36,509 nt of DNA from Pirellula staleyi DSM 6068 (GCA_945870455.1 CAMBSL010000030.1:1-36509); one strand, 5' to 3'; counted from the stretch's first letter, positions 1-9,330 are shown. A program made the numbers and translations. Notes: generated by a model from the sequence alone, not told the origin.

Positions 1-750
1 CTCTTCCACAACATCGGCATAGAGTCCGTGTTGCGAACGTCCCTTGAATGGTTCGGATGCAAATATCGGAACGTGAGGCATGACGAGTGGCAGGTAAAGA
101 AAGAATGGTCGATCGCGATTCCTATCCATAAAGGTGACCGCTCGCTCCGTGAATCGCTTGGTGAATTGGGATTGATCGGGGTCGGTTTCCATAATCATGT
201 CGCCATCATACAGAGGTAATGGCGGCATTTCGCTAGCGAGCGAAGGATGGAATTTCGAATTGTCGTTCGAGTATGGGATGCCAAGATACTCGTCAAATCC
301 ATTGCGCAGCGGACTAAAAGTAGGCGAAAGTCCCAAATGCCATTTGCCAAAGATAGCCGTTGAATAATCGTTTTGCTTGAGCATCTCGGGCAGCAAGAGC
401 TCGTCGGGATGAATCCCTTGGGGACTCGTGTGATTGAGAGCTCCCTCCATTCCAACTCGATTGGCATAGCATCCGGTCATTAGCGAGGCACGCGAAGCGC
501 TGCACACCGCCTGTGAAACGTAGAAATCAGTAAAGCGAGTCCCCGATTTCGCCAGCGAATCGAGGTTGGGAGTGCGAATCGTTTTCGATCCGTAACAAGC
601 CAAATCACCGTAGCCGAGATCATCCGCCAAGATGAGGACGATGTTCGGCTGAGCTTTTCTGGAGTCGAATTCAGTACCGCCCAATGTGCTAACCGTAAGG
701 AGCACCGAAATAAAAAATGCGAAAGTTATTTTATTGAGAAGTGAATTCAT
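1..750 (-). CDS. Secreted Cys-type sulfatase, N-terminal part (cut by window edge)
   Basis: The minus-strand frame is open from an ATG at 750 to the window edge (250 codons), so the C-terminal half lies outside. It begins with a hydrophobic signal peptide (about residues 1-25), then the metal-binding stretch LADDLGYGD and the sulfatase signature VCSASRASLMTG. Cys83 in C-S-A-S-R is the residue converted to formylglycine in type I sulfatases, and a GKWHLG motif follows at the expected distance. Established family role: hydrolysis of sulfate esters, usually on sulfated glycans, in the periplasm or outside the cell. Planctomycetes carry many such genes. The substrate cannot be read from the sequence. 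It follows ftsK on the same strand after 155 bases containing a palindromic repeat, so it is probably transcribed separately. Confidence 0.93.
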   Translation of the reverse strand, partial: MNSLLNKITFAFFISVLLTVSTLGGTEFDSRKAQPNIVLILADDLGYGDLACYGSKTIRTPNLDSLAKSGTRFTDFYVSQAVCSASRASLMTGCYANRVGMEGALNHTSPQGIHPDELLLPEMLKQNDYSTAIFGKWHLGLSPTFSPLRNGFDEYLGIPYSNDNSKFHPSLASEMPPLPLYDGDMIMETDPDQSQFTKRFTERAVTFMDRNRDRPFFLYLPLVMPHVPIFASEPFKGRSQHGLYADVVEE

Positions 751-770
751 AGTGAACCCATTGTATCCAA

Positions 771-877
771 AGTCGCCTTTTGTTCCGAGTCACAACGCGT
801 TCTTAACGCGTATTTTGCGGAGCAAAAGGGGACTACGTTTTGCCCTTCGCGAATAGCATTGCGTAGTGAAAGGCGAC
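771..877. repeat. Nested imperfect palindromic intergenic element
   Basis: Between ftsK and the sulfatase gene. GTCGCCTTT (772-780) is exactly inverted as AAAGGCGAC (869-877). Inside it, 771-786 is inverted with 819-834 at 14 of 16 positions, and ACTACG (832-837) is inverted with CGTAGT (862-867). There is also a TTTTGC-GGA-GCAAAA hairpin and two ACGCGT palindromes. The style resembles multi-copy palindromic elements of planctomycete genomes (from memory, not checked). It may also act as the ftsK terminator. Confidence 0.6.
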
Positions 878-905
878 ATTCGGACTTGGATTGACCGAAC
901 GAGAC

Positions 906-3900
906 TCAGTCGACATCTTCCCAATCGTTTTCGTTTGCTTGTTCCTCGAAGTCCTTGGCAACAACCAAGGCCTCCTCTGCATCCTCGACTCGCTTTTTCT
1001 TTTTGGGTTTCGTCGCCTTAGGAGTTTCCTCCCAACTATCATCCCGTCGAATCTTGTTTCCTCTTCCCTTGCTCGGCTTCTCCTCTGCGCCGTCGGTCCC
1101 GGCCCGCATCTCTTCCCATTGAGCCAAGGTAATCACAACATCCCGAGCTTGGGAACCATTGTATTGCCCCACGATCCCGTCCTCCGACATGAAATCGATC
1201 AAACGGGCAGCCCGACCGTAGCCAATCCCCAACGCTCGTTGCAACAATGAGCAGCTCCCGCGACCTTCGCGAACGACAATATCGACCGCTGCCTCGTACA
1301 GATCGTCGCGTTTTTTGAACGTACCTGGCTTGACAGGCTCCTCATTGTCCTTGGCGGCTTTGAGCTGAACCAACTCTTGCACAAAATTCTGCTCGCCCAT
1401 GCTGCAATGATCGACCACGGCATTGATTTCGTCGTCGCTCAAATAAGTGCCTTGCCCACGAACCAACGCACTCGTACCCGGCCATAGGAACAGCATGTCC
1501 CCGTTACCGAGCAATTTGTCTGCTCCCATTTCGTCCAAGACCACCCGCGAGTCTGTGCGACTAGCCACTTGGAAACTAATTCTGGCTGGAAGATTACTTT
1601 TGATCAATCCGGTGATAACATCCACGGTTGGTTTTTGTGTCGCCAAGATCAAGTGAATTCCAACAGCCCGGCTTTTGGCTGCAAGTCGAATGATGTGTGT
1701 TTCAACTTCCTTGCCCGAGGTAAGCATCAAGTCGGCCATCTCGTCGACCACAATCACAATAAACGGTAAGTGATCTGGAATCAGATCGGCTTCCTCATCA
1801 TTCTCAGGCTTGAGTCGATCCAATAACTCCTCGCGGCCCAGTTGGTTGTAGTTGGTCAAATGCCGTACTCCTGCCCGAGCCAACAATTCGTAGCGTTCCT
1901 GCATCTTGTCGACCGCCCATGCCAAAATCGCTTCGGCTTTCCGCATGTCGATAACGACTGGGTGCATCAAGTGAGGAAGCCTGGCATAGCAGCTCAGTTC
2001 GACCATCTTCGGGTCGATCATCAACATTCGCACTTCGTCCGGTCGCCTAGTCATCAGGATGGACGAGATGATCGAGTTCAAGCAAACGCTTTTGCCGGTA
2101 CCGGTTCGCCCTGCGATGAGCAAGTGCGGTAAGCTTGCAAGATCCACGGTGAGGGCTTTACCCGATACATCTTTTCCAAGAAACAATGGTATTTTTTGCT
2201 TGCGAACCTGAGGCCCGCTCTCTTCGATAACTTCTCGCATCCGAACAATTTGCCGATGTTCGTTGGGCACTTCGATACCAACGCTATTTTTACCTGGAAT
2301 AGGAGCCACAATTCGAACGCTGGGTACACGAAGGGCGATGGCGAGATCGTCGGCCAAGCCTGTGATCTTGCTCAATCGCAAGCCGGCTTCGAGCTCAATT
2401 TCGTATTGCGCGATCACGGGCCCGGTTTCGATTTCTACAACCCGAATGTTGAACCCAAATTTGGCAAACGTTTGCTCGAGGACTTTGGCTTTTTTCTTGA
2501 CTTCTTCGGTCTGCTCGTCGTAGGAAATCTCATCGGACTCCGACAATAGATCGAGGCCTGGCAACACATACTCTTCGCTCCCCTCCGGCAGTTTCGTGTC
2601 GTTCAATTGAGCGTGCAAATCCTCTTGAAGTTGCGGCGATGAAACTTCCACAACCTCAGTCTTTTCTTTGCGATTTTTGACTCGCGGCCCCTTGTCTTCT
2701 TCTATATTTGCCGCGTCACTACGAATGGACCGTGAACGTCCACCTCCGCGTTTTTTGGGCGGCTCAACGACAATTTTGTCTTCGTCGTCCACGCTGTGAA
2801 CCTCGTCGTCATTTTCCTCTTCTCCATCATCATGCAGTTCCATCTCCTCATCCTCGACGGTTGCCTCTTCGTCCTCGTCGAGTTCGTCATCATCGTGGTA
2901 CTCCACTTTGGGTGAAACGGGTTTTCGTCCGCTGACGATGGTTTTATGGTCAGCGATTTCGTTGCTAGAGCCCGCACCCGGCAGATCATCTTCGTCATCA
3001 ACCACCTCGTTCTCAGAATTTTTCTTCGATCCGAAGAGTGCACCTGCAATCGATGCTAGAGTCGTGGTTGCTTTGGGAAAGGTCAAATCCGTTCGCCCGA
3101 CGGCTTTTGATTGCGATGCTAGATCGAGGGCGGTCAGATTTGCTCCCGCTCGTCGGCCAATTCGGATAGCTGGACCATTTTCGCCCGTATCGATCGTTGC
3201 ATGGCTGCCGATGGCGCCCCCTGCCAATGGGGCTGCATGGATAACCGAAGAGGGATAGGCGGTTTGGCCTGCATGGTTGCTTCCACCAGCCGTAATCGAG
3301 GCTGGATTTTGTCGGAGCGTTACGCTCTTTGGCAAATCAGATCGCGAAGGAGAAAAGGTGCCCGACATCATTTCGACTTGGCGACGCATCGTCCAACTCG
3401 GCAAGCGAAAATACTTCAAGACCATCAGGCTGCCAGTCGCAGCAAAGCCGAGGTAGCGAATGAGAGCGTATTCGGTGCTCAAGAGCAGTCCACCAATAAA
3501 CACCGTTAGAACAAGTATGACAGATCCGGCTTGCGCAAGGTGTTCATTCATCCAAGTGTTGCAAAGTGCACCCAAATAGCCACCGCCTCCGATCGGAACA
3601 GGGATTTTGGGCTGGATGCCAAATCGAGTTGGCATGCTGCAGACTGCGACCAAAATCAAGGTCCAGCCGATGCTACGCCTCATTGGAGAAGCCCAGGGCT
3701 GCTGCCTTAGCATCACGACTCCGGACAAGATCATGAGGCTGGCTACCAAATAGGCACCAATGCCTGTGGATTGAAACAGTACATCGCTAGCCAAAGCGCC
3801 CATGTATCCGCAAGAATTTTGAATGCCCTCATTAAATGGGTAGGCAGCATGAATGGGACTGTAAAAAGCAGCCATGGTTCCATTGAATTCACCAAGATTG

Positions 3901-4001
3901 TCCGCTGCGTCGTGCGTTAACAGTGAGAGCCACAATAAGGCTGATGCTGCAAACATTGCGACAGCAGCTACATCCCATCGGACGGACCGTTGATTTTCCA
4001 T
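906..4001 (-). CDS. ftsK: DNA translocase FtsK/SpoIIIE
   Basis: A 1031-residue septal DNA pump that moves chromosome ends through the closing division site. The N-terminus has about four membrane segments (from residue 13 to about 185). A long, very acidic low-complexity linker follows (about 330-470), then the motor: Walker A AGRTGTGKSV near residues 627-637, Walker B IVIVVDEMADL near 748, and the conserved ATQKPTVDVITG and ASRTDSRVVLDEMGADKLLG stretches. A winged-helix gamma domain, which in the family reads chromosome-orientation sequences, covers about 898-950. Unusually, the protein continues for about 73 charged residues beyond gamma, with Lys-rich then acidic patches. The start at 4001 has GAAGG about 10 bases upstream. 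It is divergent from truB across 138 bases, which must hold both promoters. Confidence 0.97.
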   Translation of the reverse strand: MENQRSVRWDVAAVAMFAASALLWLSLLTHDAADNLGEFNGTMAAFYSPIHAAYPFNEGIQNSCGYMGALASDVLFQSTGIGAYLVASLMILSGVVMLRQQPWASPMRRSIGWTLILVAVCSMPTRFGIQPKIPVPIGGGGYLGALCNTWMNEHLAQAGSVILVLTVFIGGLLLSTEYALIRYLGFAATGSLMVLKYFRLPSWTMRRQVEMMSGTFSPSRSDLPKSVTLRQNPASITAGGSNHAGQTAYPSSVIHAAPLAGGAIGSHATIDTGENGPAIRIGRRAGANLTALDLASQSKAVGRTDLTFPKATTTLASIAGALFGSKKNSENEVVDDEDDLPGAGSSNEIADHKTIVSGRKPVSPKVEYHDDDELDEDEEATVEDEEMELHDDGEEENDDEVHSVDDEDKIVVEPPKKRGGGRSRSIRSDAANIEEDKGPRVKNRKEKTEVVEVSSPQLQEDLHAQLNDTKLPEGSEEYVLPGLDLLSESDEISYDEQTEEVKKKAKVLEQTFAKFGFNIRVVEIETGPVIAQYEIELEAGLRLSKITGLADDLAIALRVPSVRIVAPIPGKNSVGIEVPNEHRQIVRMREVIEESGPQVRKQKIPLFLGKDVSGKALTVDLASLPHLLIAGRTGTGKSVCLNSIISSILMTRRPDEVRMLMIDPKMVELSCYARLPHLMHPVVIDMRKAEAILAWAVDKMQERYELLARAGVRHLTNYNQLGREELLDRLKPENDEEADLIPDHLPFIVIVVDEMADLMLTSGKEVETHIIRLAAKSRAVGIHLILATQKPTVDVITGLIKSNLPARISFQVASRTDSRVVLDEMGADKLLGNGDMLFLWPGTSALVRGQGTYLSDDEINAVVDHCSMGEQNFVQELVQLKAAKDNEEPVKPGTFKKRDDLYEAAVDIVVREGRGSCSLLQRALGIGYGRAARLIDFMSEDGIVGQYNGSQARDVVITLAQWEEMRAGTDGAEEKPSKGRGNKIRRDDSWEETPKATKPKKKKRVEDAEEALVVAKDFEEQANENDWEDVD

Positions 4002-4139
4002 CGCTCGCTTACCTTCGATTCGTTAGTTACAATGCAGAACGCCATTCATCTTTTTCGGCAATTGCGATTCAAAACCGCCTTGTAGACTTAAGCGGCAATA
4101 CCAGGTCAGCACAATCCGCAAACTCAACTCGGTTTTCCT

Positions 4140-5033
4140 ATGTTCGGCATTTTGAATTTGCACAAGCCTGTGGGTCCAACAAGCCGTGATTGTGTGAATG
4201 CAGTTCAGCGGTTGCTTCATCCGACCAAGGTCGGACATGCGGGTACACTTGACCCTCTTGCAAGTGGAGTCCTGCTTGTTTTGATTGGACAATCCGTCCG
4301 ATTAACCGACGCAATACATACCCTGCCGAAACAATATTTGGGTTCTTTTGAATTGGGTGTAACCAACGATTCTGCCGACAGCGAGTCAGCCGCTATACCG
4401 ATTCCTTCGCCTCCTATGATCCAACCGCATCAGATTGAGCAGCAATTGCCATCATTCATGGGGAGAATTGAGCAGACTCCGCCGAAGTACTCCGCAATTT
4501 GGATCGATGGGAAACGAGCTCACGAACTGGCCCGTGAAGGAAAAGAATTCGAAATTCCGAAAAGAGAGGTAACGGTTGCATCGATTGAACTAACCGCGTT
4601 CAAGTACCCTCATTTTGAACTGAAGATTACCTGCGGAACCGGCACGTACATTCGATCCATCGGCAGAGACATTGCCTTGGCGCTCGGTTCGGATGCAATT
4701 ATGACCAGTTTGGTACGAACGTCCATTGGCCCGTTCCTTCTCGAGAATGCGTGTTCACCCGATGCACTCGAAGATGAATCCGCCATTGCAAGCCAACTCA
4801 TGCCTTCCAGCCTGGGTGTCAAGCATTGGCCGCAGGCTTTTCCGAATGACGAAACGCTCGTGAGACTGGAACAGGGCAAGCGAATTGACCAATCCGACTT
4901 CAACAGCAGTGAACTGCATTCCGTAGACTTTGCCGCCGCATTGGATTCGTCGGGTCGACTGCGAGCCCTGATCAAACGCATTGATGGGCAAGCGTGGCGT
5001 GCAGACAAATGCTTCTTGTTGCACCTGGGATAG
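4140..5033 (+). CDS. truB: tRNA pseudouridine(55) synthase TruB
   Basis: This enzyme isomerises U55 in the T-loop of tRNAs to pseudouridine. The 297-residue protein starts with the typical MFGILNLHKPVGPTSRDCV and has the catalytic motif GHAGTLDPLASGVL, with the nucleophile Asp38. The family motifs YSAIWIDGKRAHELAREG and CGTGTYIRSIGRDIA follow, then a C-terminal extension of about 85 residues where a PUA-like domain would sit in some homologues. The ATG at 4140 begins the conserved N-terminus exactly, although no clear Shine-Dalgarno sequence precedes it. It is divergent from ftsK. It is not next to rbfA/infB, its usual partners elsewhere. Confidence 0.97.
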   Translation: MFGILNLHKPVGPTSRDCVNAVQRLLHPTKVGHAGTLDPLASGVLLVLIGQSVRLTDAIHTLPKQYLGSFELGVTNDSADSESAAIPIPSPPMIQPHQIEQQLPSFMGRIEQTPPKYSAIWIDGKRAHELAREGKEFEIPKREVTVASIELTAFKYPHFELKITCGTGTYIRSIGRDIALALGSDAIMTSLVRTSIGPFLLENACSPDALEDESAIASQLMPSSLGVKHWPQAFPNDETLVRLEQGKRIDQSDFNSSELHSVDFAAALDSSGRLRALIKRIDGQAWRADKCFLLHLG

Positions 5034-5237
5034 CCATCCGATCGCGTCGCGTAAAGGATCATTCGATAAAGAGAGAACATCCGTAACGCTTGATGCAAAA
5101 TTCTCATTGCGTGTCCTTTCCAACTTGAGTTCGGCATGGATTTGTGATGTACCTTCTCGAAGGGTCATGCTCGATGACACTTCGGTCGCAACGGTTGCGA
5201 ACGTTTCCATGGAACGGTCAGTTTAGGTGATACCTGG

Positions 5238-8006
5238 ATGTGCCACACCTTTTCAAAATCGATATCGAATCCCGGTTATTGCGAACTTGCAATCGATCGC
5301 CGCTCGTTCGCTCGTATCAAGAAGTGTGTTCCTCTTTACGCGTTTGCGGCATGCTGTATTGTTCTTGGGTTCTTCGGTGGATGTAAGAGTCTGTCTCTGC
5401 CAGCCATTGACCCGACTGGCAACCGTATTTTCACCCATCAGGGAACTTCGATCGTTGCGCCGCACGATCCGAACAATGGCTATCCATCGAAGCAACCGGC
5501 ATTTCAAACGCCACCTGAGCCGCCCGCTTGTATCCAAGGGGGAGATGGAGCTGAAAAGAAACTCTGCAAGGGATGCCTTGCCGGCAAAACTTGTTTAGGA
5601 AAAAAGCAGGAAGCTAAGGACGTTGAAGACCTTCGTGGGCGATGCGGACAATTGCTACTTACCCCAACGCGAATCGTTGCCCCTGTTGGTGGCGAAGTCA
5701 TCTTGCTCGCCGGTGTCTGCGGAAAAGATGAATTCTTGGTCACCAATGAGCCTATCGAATGGATGCTCTCTCCCAATAGCGTGGGTGAAATTGTCGCGGT
5801 CGGGGACGATGCCAAGGGACAACCTCGCTCGAGCTGGATGCGCGACGACAGCCCCAAAGTTGAAAAGCTAGATGTGGATTTTGCACGCGGTCGAACAAGC
5901 AAAGAAGCCGGGGTCATCACGCGTGGCACCTCCACAAAAGCCGACGACCTTCCCATCCGAAAAGGCCAAACCTGGATCAGTTTGACTAGCCCCAGTGAAG
6001 GCACATCGAAGGTCACAGCTCTCGCTCCCGACAGCGATGTTTGGGATAAACGCCGACAAACGGCGACCATCTATTGGGTCGATGCGCGCTGGCAATTCCC
6101 AGCGCCCCAAACCGTAAATAGCGGCGAGGAAGTAAGGCTCGTCACGCGAGTGACGAAGGCGGAAGGATTTATGGCAGCCGAGGGCTGGATCGTCCGTTAT
6201 CGCGTCCTGAACCCTGAATTTGCGCTGTTTATGCCAACAAAAGCTGAGAAAGCGGACGTCCAAGTAGACGCAGACGGCGTTGCGCAGGTCGTTATCGTAA
6301 ATGGCTCTTTTCCTGGAGCGAATCAATCGCCCTTCGGAACCGTCATGATTGAGATCGAAATCCGTAAGCCTGCGGATGGTGCATTGAACATGCCCGAGCT
6401 ACCCATCGCTCGCGGGACAACGACCGTAACATGGAGTGCTGCCTCCCTGTTACTTCAAGTGGGTGGCCCCGAGATCGCCGTCCCAGGCCAACCCTTGGGC
6501 TATTCCGCAAGCTTAGCCAATGTCGGTGACCTTGTTGCAGAAAATACAGTCCTGACGGTTTCTATCCCGAACGGTATGCGGTTTGACTCGGCAAGCTACG
6601 CACCAGATCCCCAACCAACCAACAACAGCGTGCGTTGGACGATTGGACCATTGCAAGCCAGACGCCAATTTGACGTTAGCATGACGTTTATCGCAGCCGC
6701 AGCGATGGATGCACAAGTGCTCTTTGATGCCACAGGCTCTCCCAACCTGCGTCAACAAAAAGCAATTCGAACCGATGTACTTAAACCGCAGGTAACCCTA
6801 CAAATCGCTCCGAGACAGAATTTTGCACAAGTCGAAGTAGGCAACGAAGCCGCCTTTGAAATCTTGGTAACAAATACTGGCAATCAGACAATCAACAACC
6901 TTGAGATCACGCTTGCCAGCGATCCCGGGTTGCAACACATTCGTGGAGGAAACGAGTCGCGTCAAGTGATCGATTTTCTGCCGCCCGGACAACCAAGAAA
7001 GCTCGATGCATCCTTTATAGTGCAGCGTGAAGGAGATCTTTGCGTGAACGCAAGTGCTCAATCGTTAAACCAAATTCTCGCCGCACAGAAAGCATGCATA
7101 CGCGGGCTTCCCGCTATACCCAAACGACCTGCCTTGGCATTGCTAATCGACCGTGCCTCGGTACAAAATACGGTTCCATTGGGGGGCGATTTCACCATGG
7201 TTTGGTCCTTTGCAAACACCGGTGCCACGACCCTGCGGAGTCCTGTCGTTACGATGCAACATGATCCAAGTTTCGAAGCCTTGGAATTGAGTCGCGACGT
7301 GGAATATCAACCGGAACGACAGGTTGGTCGATGGCGTTTGCCTGACATGCCGTCTAATGGTCGTCTTGAATTTTCAGGCCGATTTAAAGCCATTTCACCG
7401 TCCGCTCAAGCCAGTGTGACCGTCCAAGTCGAAACGGCGGATGGCATCAGCGGCCGACAAGTGTTGACGCTTGGAATCGGTAATTCTGGCTCGGGAGGGG
7501 ATATTTTGCCGGGCAATTCAGGCTCCGGAGGGGATGTTTTGCCAGGCAATTCACCCGCGCCGAACCGTAGCGGGTTTGGCTCGAACAAAGTCCCCGTTCC
7601 ATCGGGTAACGGATCCCCGCCCTCAGGCAACGGCCTTGAACGAGAATTGAGTGTTACGATCATTCCGGCCAGCAATACCGTCAAGAAAGGCGAGGTAGGC
7701 TCTTACGAGATCCGAGTGGAGAATCTACGAAACAAACCGCATCAGCAAGTTGCCCTTCGATTGCAGTATCCAAACACGACAACCTTGACCTCCATTCGAG
7801 CGAAAGACTTGAAATACAAACTTTCCAACAACGACAGGCAGATCGACTTCGAACCCATCCAATATTTCAGGGCCAACGATACCTATTCGTGTGTCGTTCA
7901 ATTGCGACTGGATCAGGCGACTGAAGGCGAGTTGGTAGCATCGGTCACCAGCACAGGTCAACCAACTCCGTCCTTGAATCGATTATCGATCCAAGCTGCT
8001 CCTTAG
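5238..8006 (+). CDS. Large predicted lipoprotein with DUF11/CARDB-like beta-sandwich repeats
   Basis: A 922-residue exported protein of unknown function. The N-terminal region has a basic stretch, a hydrophobic core (about residues 31-45) and a relaxed lipobox FGGC with Cys49, so it is probably lipid-anchored. A Cys-rich segment follows (CKGCLAGKTC and nearby). The rest is beta-rich: at least four stretches (about 400-520, 520-625, 630-745, 795-920) look like the DUF11/CARDB fold seen in planctomycete surface proteins. The last two are joined by a Gly/Ser/Pro linker in which GNSGSGGD(I/V)LP is tandemly duplicated at both DNA and protein level (near 7480-7552). AGGTG at 5225-5229 supports the ATG at 5238. 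The 204 bases between truB and this gene show nothing convincing. A role as envelope or adhesive scaffold is inference only. Confidence 0.85.
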   Translation: MCHTFSKSISNPGYCELAIDRRSFARIKKCVPLYAFAACCIVLGFFGGCKSLSLPAIDPTGNRIFTHQGTSIVAPHDPNNGYPSKQPAFQTPPEPPACIQGGDGAEKKLCKGCLAGKTCLGKKQEAKDVEDLRGRCGQLLLTPTRIVAPVGGEVILLAGVCGKDEFLVTNEPIEWMLSPNSVGEIVAVGDDAKGQPRSSWMRDDSPKVEKLDVDFARGRTSKEAGVITRGTSTKADDLPIRKGQTWISLTSPSEGTSKVTALAPDSDVWDKRRQTATIYWVDARWQFPAPQTVNSGEEVRLVTRVTKAEGFMAAEGWIVRYRVLNPEFALFMPTKAEKADVQVDADGVAQVVIVNGSFPGANQSPFGTVMIEIEIRKPADGALNMPELPIARGTTTVTWSAASLLLQVGGPEIAVPGQPLGYSASLANVGDLVAENTVLTVSIPNGMRFDSASYAPDPQPTNNSVRWTIGPLQARRQFDVSMTFIAAAAMDAQVLFDATGSPNLRQQKAIRTDVLKPQVTLQIAPRQNFAQVEVGNEAAFEILVTNTGNQTINNLEITLASDPGLQHIRGGNESRQVIDFLPPGQPRKLDASFIVQREGDLCVNASAQSLNQILAAQKACIRGLPAIPKRPALALLIDRASVQNTVPLGGDFTMVWSFANTGATTLRSPVVTMQHDPSFEALELSRDVEYQPERQVGRWRLPDMPSNGRLEFSGRFKAISPSAQASVTVQVETADGISGRQVLTLGIGNSGSGGDILPGNSGSGGDVLPGNSPAPNRSGFGSNKVPVPSGNGSPPSGNGLERELSVTIIPASNTVKKGEVGSYEIRVENLRNKPHQQVALRLQYPNTTTLTSIRAKDLKYKLSNNDRQIDFEPIQYFRANDTYSCVVQLRLDQATEGELVASVTSTGQPTPSLNRLSIQAAP

Positions 8007-8013
8007 GCGAAGA

Positions 8014-8068
8014 GCGTGAGAGTCGCCAGGCTAGGCTTTGGAAACATTCACATGGTCGGCTCTCGCGC
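8014..8068 (+). terminator. Inverted repeat after the lipoprotein gene, possible terminator
   Basis: Bases 8014-8025 pair with 8057-8068 over 12 positions, allowing two G-U pairs, with a 31-base interior. It lies eight bases after the lipoprotein stop and between convergent genes, where a terminator is expected. There is no T-run and the loop is long, so intrinsic termination is uncertain. A second small hairpin, GCAAA-TCG-TTTGC, lies near 8091-8103. Confidence 0.35.
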
Positions 8069-8116
8069 CGGTCAAGAAACAGCGATGCAAGCAAATCGTT
8101 TGCAAGCCTACAACCG

Positions 8117-9205
8117 CTAAAAACCGATCCATTGTTTAGAAGCTTGATTCTTCCCGGCCATTCTTGCGGCAGTCAACACGGCTTGTACCATTCCCGACGC
8201 CTCCGCCTTGTTCTGCCACGCAATGTCGTGAGCTGTTCCGTGAGCGACACTTGTTCGGATGATCGGTAGCCCCAGTGTCACGTTCACGGCATCGAACATA
8301 TCGAGCAGTTTCACAGCAATATGTCCTTGGTCGTGATACATGGCAATAACCGCGTCGAAACCTCCATCGACCGCCTTGGGCATGAGAGTATCGACTGGCA
8401 AAGGACCAACGACATGGATGCCCATCCGTTGGGCGATTGCGACCGCAGGGCCGATAATTGTTTGTTCTTCTACACCGAATCGACCGCTTTCTCCTCCATG
8501 CGGGTTGAGGGCAGCAACAGCGATGCGAGGCTTGGGATCGATTCCGAGGGAGTTTCGAATGCGAGTAAAAACGTCGTTTGCAAGTCGAATCTTTTCGCCG
8601 ATCGCTTCGATGCTTAGATGTTTAAATATTTCACGAAGTGCCATGTGAAGCGTTACATGCACAACTCCGAACCCGGCTGGCCCTCCGTGCCGAGGCCTTC
8701 CTGGTGGCAAGTACAGCATCATTGCGTATTCCTCGACTCCGCACAAATGAGCGAGCAATTCCGTATGGCCAGGCCAATCATGCCCTGCATTTTGAAGCGA
8801 TACTTTGTGAAGTGGTGCTGTTACGATCGCATCCACGCAACCGTCCATTGCAAGCTTGGCAGCACATAGTAAACAATCGTATGCGGCTTGGCCACCTCGC
8901 ACATCGACGACAGGTTCGATTGCCAGATCGGAGGCGGAATCTCCTGTCTCTAAGCACCATAGTTTCAATCTCCCGATCCGATCTTTTTCGTCGGAGGGGC
9001 GCCATTGATCCAATGACGCGATTGGCACGATTGACAGATCGAGACCGGAAGCCAACGACGCACGATGCAAAATGGAAGATCGCCCAATGACGAGTGGTCG
9101 GCAGTGTTGACTGAACTGACCGCTTGCAATTGACTTGACAATGATTTCCGGACCGATTCCGGTTGGATCACCCATGGTTATGGCGACGCTTGGTAAGATC
9201 GACAT
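8117..9205 (-). CDS. pdxA: 4-hydroxythreonine-4-phosphate dehydrogenase
   Basis: This NAD-dependent enzyme oxidises 4-phosphohydroxy-L-threonine in the DXP-dependent route to pyridoxal 5'-phosphate. From the ATG at 9205 the product has 362 residues, close to the family length of about 330. It starts MSILPSVAITMGDPTGIGPE, the hallmark N-terminus. The open frame extends 11 codons upstream to 9238, but those residues are not conserved. Other family features are APLHKVSLQNAGHDWPGHTE (substrate and metal His), ALNPHGGESGRFG, and HDQGHIAVKLL near the C-terminus, with GTAHDIAWQNKAEASGM. It is convergent with the lipoprotein gene. PLP is also the cofactor of RfbH in the polysaccharide locus, but the two are not linked. 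Confidence 0.97.
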   Translation of the reverse strand: MSILPSVAITMGDPTGIGPEIIVKSIASGQFSQHCRPLVIGRSSILHRASLASGLDLSIVPIASLDQWRPSDEKDRIGRLKLWCLETGDSASDLAIEPVVDVRGGQAAYDCLLCAAKLAMDGCVDAIVTAPLHKVSLQNAGHDWPGHTELLAHLCGVEEYAMMLYLPPGRPRHGGPAGFGVVHVTLHMALREIFKHLSIEAIGEKIRLANDVFTRIRNSLGIDPKPRIAVAALNPHGGESGRFGVEEQTIIGPAVAIAQRMGIHVVGPLPVDTLMPKAVDGGFDAVIAMYHDQGHIAVKLLDMFDAVNVTLGLPIIRTSVAHGTAHDIAWQNKAEASGMVQAVLTAARMAGKNQASKQWIGF

Positions 9206-9270
9206 GGACGTGTCCCAGATAAAAGAACCGCGATGCACTGTGACTTAGGGGAGCGGCAGATTGCCGTATC

Positions 9271-9330
9271 CCAACACGAAGCGTAAGCGAGGGAAAATTT
9301 CGCAGGTCCCTCACTTACGAATCGGGTTAT
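9271..9330. repeat. Imperfect palindromic repeat, 24-bp arms
   Basis: Arms 9271-9294 and 9307-9330 match at 18 of 24 positions when one is inverted, around a 12-base centre. The inner 13 bp (9282-9294 against 9307-9319) have a single mismatch. The sequence contains CGTAAGCGAGGGA and its counterpart TCCCTCACTTACG. I associate this type with dispersed intergenic palindromes of planctomycetes (from memory). It lies between pdxA and the thioredoxin-like gene. Confidence 0.65.

Noticed and set aside
2702-3258. Several frames on both strands over the acidic ftsK linker
   Set aside because: Shadows of low-complexity GAA/GAT-rich codons; the ftsK frame explains them.
4755-5210. A 151-codon minus-strand frame across the truB 3' end and the gap before the lipoprotein gene
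   Set aside because: More than half is antisense to truB, no ribosome-binding site precedes it and no family is recognisable. Its first 60 codons in the gap look protein-like, but this is not enough to call a gene.
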